A model generated the notes under the pieces. The model was given only the letters and a program-made list of their open reading frames with translations. It made no database searches and was not told the origin of the DNA. A program made the position numbers and the translations under genes. From Cephalopachus bancanus (Eukaryota > Chordata > Mammalia > Primates > Tarsiidae): 64,000 nt of DNA. This document shows positions 61,005 to 64,000 of this stretch, piece by piece. Location of the stretch: the NCBI GenBank assembly GCA_027257055.1, contig JAPVLO010000044.1, forward strand, positions 372,001 through 436,000, written 5' to 3'. Position 1 is the first letter of the stretch, and every line of letters begins with the position of its first letter.

Positions 61005-61385
61005 GTTGCTATGACAGAATACCTGAAATTTGGTAATTTATAAAGAACAGAAGTTTATTGGCTCATGGTTCTGGAGACTGGTAAGTCCAATATCAAGGAG
61101 CTAGCATCTTGTAAGAGCCCTCTTGCTATGTTATAACCTGGAAAAAGGTATCACACAGTCAAGGGAGAGGGAGGGAAGAGGCCGAATTCATCCTTTTATA
61201 AGAAATCTGCTCTCGTGATTAGAAAGCCACTCCCACAATAATGGTATTAATTCATTCATGACAACAGAGACCTCATGATCTAATCACCTCTTAAGGGTCT
61301 TACCTCCTAACACTTCTGCTTTGGGGATCAAGTTTCCGACACATAAACTCTGGAAGATTCATTCAAACCATAGCAGAACCCACTT
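61005..61385 (-). mobile_element. MaLR-type solo LTR (MST/MLT1 group)
   Basis: On the plus strand: 'ttgctatgacagaatacctg', 'ggtaatttataaagaacaga', 'ggctcatggttctggagact', then 'cctcatgatctaatcacctc' and 'cattcaaaccatagca', which is the reverse of a MaLR LTR. No internal region is present. Confidence 0.75.
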
Positions 61386-62491
61386 GACTAAGAATTTAAT
61401 TGACTTTCTCTTTGGTTTTGTATTTCTCCGCAAATGACCCTTCCCTTGTATTCTAAAGCAACGGATTTCACTACAAAAAAGGAAGTGTACCTTCTTTTCT
61501 TTTGTTGCACTGGTGACATGAAAGAGAAATTTGGTTAAAAGGTCTAGTACTGACTCTGAGGCTTAGAGCCACTCAGATACTTGAAGATTCCTTCTTCAGG
61601 CAAAGGCTGAAATGTGTGTTATATTTGGATATGGTTTGGCTATTAAGACTGAGAGTAAATGGCAAGTGAATTCTTTCAGTCTGTCTCTCCTGGGAGCTCT
61701 AGAATCTACATCTTAGTGTAACTGAAAAAAAAAAAAGTGTGGACTGGTGCAAAGAGGAGAGGCAGCATCAGGACTGCCAGCCTCGGTGACAGATCCTGGG
61801 CTCTGCTCCCTGGTTGAAGAAACTCTGTCTTTTTTCCCTTGTTTCAATGAACTGACACATATTTAAATCTCAAACTGATGTGAAGGAAGCTGCAGGCTCC
61901 AAACTGAGACCCCATCCATGCAATTTACTCCATTTTCCTTTTAATGATGTCTGAGGAGGTTGAGAAATCACATCTCAACATTGACCTCATTCATTGGTGA
62001 AAATTTCCCTTTAAAGATATTTTAAAGGCAAGCATTGAAAGTCTTGTAGGATTGAGGTTTTGTAATGAAAACTGTGAGAGAAACAGAAATAAATAAGACA
62101 TGGTCCTCCTCTCAAATGACTCAGCATCTGCTGGGGGAGACAGTTGCACAAACCCAATGATGACTCTAGTCTGACTATTGTAGATGCTATAATATACTAG
62201 CAAGTGCAGTTCATTGAAAGAGCAGGAATGAAGAGATTTGTGTGTGCTGAGGGGTCATAGAGATCTTCTTGGAGGAGGAAGACAATTTAGTGAGGACTAT
62301 GGTGATCAAACCAATATCTTCAGCTGTCACACTTAAGCCATGACTTCAGCACCAAATTGATCAAAGAGGCATTTGAGGAGTATTTAGCAAGCCATGTTAG
62401 AGAAGAGGTCCCAGAAATTGAGTGTGTTCATGCTATTTAGATAAGGCACTTGGTCTAGCAATATCAGAACTTGAGTATTTGAGAAAATACT
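61386..62491. other. Unique sequence
   Basis: No repeat or gene recognised; a short A-run lies at 61724-61735. Confidence 0.45.
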
Positions 62492-62725
62492 CTGGGTGTG
62501 GTAGCACATGCCTGTAGTTCCAGCTATTTGGAAGGTTGAGGCGGAAGGATCACCGGAGCCCAGCAGGTTGATGCTGGAGTGGCCATGAGTGTGCCACTGC
62601 ACTCCAGCCTGGGCAACAGAGTGAGACTCCAACTCAAAAAAAACAAAAAACAAAACAAAACAAAACAAAAAAACAAAAGAAAGGAAAAACTAGTAATAGA
62701 AAGCAACTCAATAAAGTTCAAGAAA
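62492..62725 (+). repeat. Duplicated block: Alu right arm plus 3' flank
   Basis: This 234-bp stretch is almost identical to 63111-63341. It starts inside an Alu right arm (CTGGGTGTGGTAGCACATGC), runs through the CAAAA-rich tail and continues into 36 bp of unique flank (ending ttcaagaaa). The left arm is absent and there is no insertion duplication, so it is a DNA-level copy and not a separate Alu insertion. Confidence 0.9.
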
Positions 62726-62972
62726 CTTGATGTCACACCTAGGGATTCTCTTCAACTACCATGAGACTATTGGATAAAATTTCCTTCCAGAGCTCTTCCA
62801 TCCTTCTTCTTGCTTGTCAGTCAAGCCCGAATAGTTCATCCTAGAAAAGTGCCAATCTCAGGACAATAGAGTAAGCTTCACATCTCCTTCTGTATATCTT
62901 CTTGGTCTTTATGATTCCTGGTGACCACTAGCAGGTAAGGACTCTGATTTGGGTACTGTCAAAACTAGTAAT

Positions 62973-63262
62973 GGGCTGGGCTCAGTGGTTCAGCCTGTAA
63001 TCCCAGCACTTTGGGAGGCTGAGGCGAGTGGATTGCCTGAGCCTGCGGGTTCAAGACCAGCCTGGGCAACTTGGCAAGACCTCATCTCTACAATAAAAAT
63101 AAAAAATTAGCTGGGTGTGGTAGCACATGCCTGTAGTTCCAGCTATTTGGAAGGCTGAGGCGGAAGGATCACCGGAGTCCAGCAGGTTGATGCTGGAGTG
63201 GCCATGAGTGTGCCACTGCACTCCAGCTTGGGCAACAGAGTGAGACTCCAACTCAAAAAAAC

Positions 63263-63293
<31 letters not shown>

Positions 63294-63301
63294 GAAAGGA
63301 A
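62973..63301 (+). mobile_element. Lineage-specific Alu, source of the duplicated block
   Basis: Complete dimer with a (CAAAA)n tail. Target duplication AAAACTAGTAAT at 62961-62972 and 63302-63313 (perfect, 12 bp). Its right arm and flank to 63341 are duplicated at 62492-62725. Confidence 0.93.
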
Positions 63302-63350
63302 AAACTAGTAATAGAAAGCAACTCAATAAAGTTCAAGAAAAAGTATGGAG

Positions 63351-63637
63351 CCGGGCTCGGTGGCTCAGCCTGTAATCCCGCGCCTTTGGGAGGCTGAGGT
63401 GAGTGGATTTCCTGAGCCCGCGGGTTCGAGACCCGCCTGGGCAGCGAGACCTCATCTCTACAATAAATCAAAAAATCAGCCGGGCGTGGTAGCGCATGCC
63501 TGTAATTCCAGCTACTTGGAAGGCTGAGCGGAAGGATCGCCGGAGCCCAGCAGGTCGAGGCTGCGGTGGCCGGGAGCGGCCACTACACTCCAGTCTGGGC
63601 GACAGAGTGAGACTCCAACTCAAAAAAAAAAAAAAAA
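63351..63637 (+). mobile_element. Lineage-specific Alu, CpG-rich and probably young
   Basis: Full dimer of 287 bp ending in a clean poly(A) of about 17 A. Perfect 15-bp target duplication AAGAAAAAGTATGGA at 63336-63350 and 63638-63652. About 20 CpGs persist (gagcccgcgggttcgagacc, tcgaggctgcggtggccggg). Best local match to the subfamily master. Confidence 0.96.
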
Positions 63638-63680
63638 AAGAAAAAGTATGGATTTACTGGAGAATATGAATGTCTAATGG

Positions 63681-64000
63681 CAGCAGTCCCCAGCCTTTTT
63701 GGCAACAGGAGTCAGTTTTGTGGTAGACAATTTTTCCACAGATTGGGTGTGGGGGCTGGGGAGGGATGGTTTCAGGATAGTTCAAGCACATTACATTTAT
63801 TGTGCACTTTTTTCTAGATCCCTGACATCATGCACAATTCACAATAGGGTCCTCACTCCTATGAGAATAATCTATTGCCACTGCTGATCTGAAGGAAGGT
63901 AGAGCTCAGGTGGTAATGCCAGCGATGGGAAGCAGCTGTAAATACAGATGAAGCTTGTCCGCCACTCACCTCTGGCTGTGTGGCCTGGTTCCTAACCCTG
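63681..64000 (+). mobile_element. hAT-type DNA transposon, cut by the window end
   Basis: Starts CAGCAGTCCCCAGCC and continues with 'tttttggcaacaggagtcag', 'gacaatttttccacagattg', 'tcacaatagggtcctcactc' and 'gtggcctggttcctaaccc'. These are blocks of a common mammalian hAT family with a CAGNGGTCCCCAACC terminus. The right end is beyond 64000. Confidence 0.8.

Noticed and set aside
62492..62725. Independent 5'-truncated Alu insertion
   Set aside because: It shares unique flank, not just Alu sequence, with 63111-63341, so it is a DNA copy of that block.

Overview
This window is mammalian, and specifically primate, intergenic or intronic DNA. It contains dimeric 7SL-derived Alu elements, which occur only in primates, together with L1, L2, MIR, MaLR LTRs and hAT DNA transposons. 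Most of the Alus share an arrangement that fits neither the anthropoid AluJ/S/Y pattern nor the lemur/loris pattern: 'ctcatctctacaataaatcaaa' between the arms, 'cagcaggtcgaggctgcggtggc' in the right arm and a 'gactccaactc' end. By exclusion a tarsier is the most likely source; this is inference. I found no intact host protein-coding gene, no rRNA or tRNA gene, and no bacterial or phage-type system.

Layout. 1-2534: unique DNA with one small hAT element, one Alu and one MIR. 2535-11265: an old antisense L1 (A) split by a younger sense L1 fragment (B, 6549-9609), which is itself split by a 5'-truncated processed pseudogene of PDHX (8121-9417), giving three retrotransposition layers. 11266-16486: unique DNA with MIR, L2, an MLT1 LTR and MER20. 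16499-23003: a full-length sense L1 (C) with 12-bp target-site duplications (TSDs), a nearly open ORF1, a broken ORF2 and a 66-bp 3' transduction with its own poly(A) signal and tail. 23016-25101: mostly unique. 25102-38279: an old, roughly full-length antisense L1 (H) that hosts a second near-full-length antisense L1 of the younger lineage (D, 28424-34359), an old AluJ and a younger Alu. 38280-62490: mainly unique DNA with scattered old repeats, microsatellites and four stretches that could be conserved non-coding elements. 62492-64000: an Alu cluster with a duplicated Alu-arm-plus-flank block, a CpG-rich Alu with perfect TSDs, and a hAT element running off the end.

How the parts relate. Everything with coding signature derives from LINE-1 or from a cDNA that LINE-1 machinery inserted (Alus, PDHX). 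All L1 ORFs seen are broken, so none should be autonomous. The order of insertion can be read from nesting: A and H are oldest; B, D and C belong to a younger lineage; PDHX came after B. The most informative observations are the L1 3' transduction, the triple nest, the YY1-type motif at the 5' ends of three unrelated L1 5'UTRs, the 79-bp tandem repeats in the L1-H 5'UTR, and the Alu-linked duplication near the right end. I did not find a convincing new biological system.
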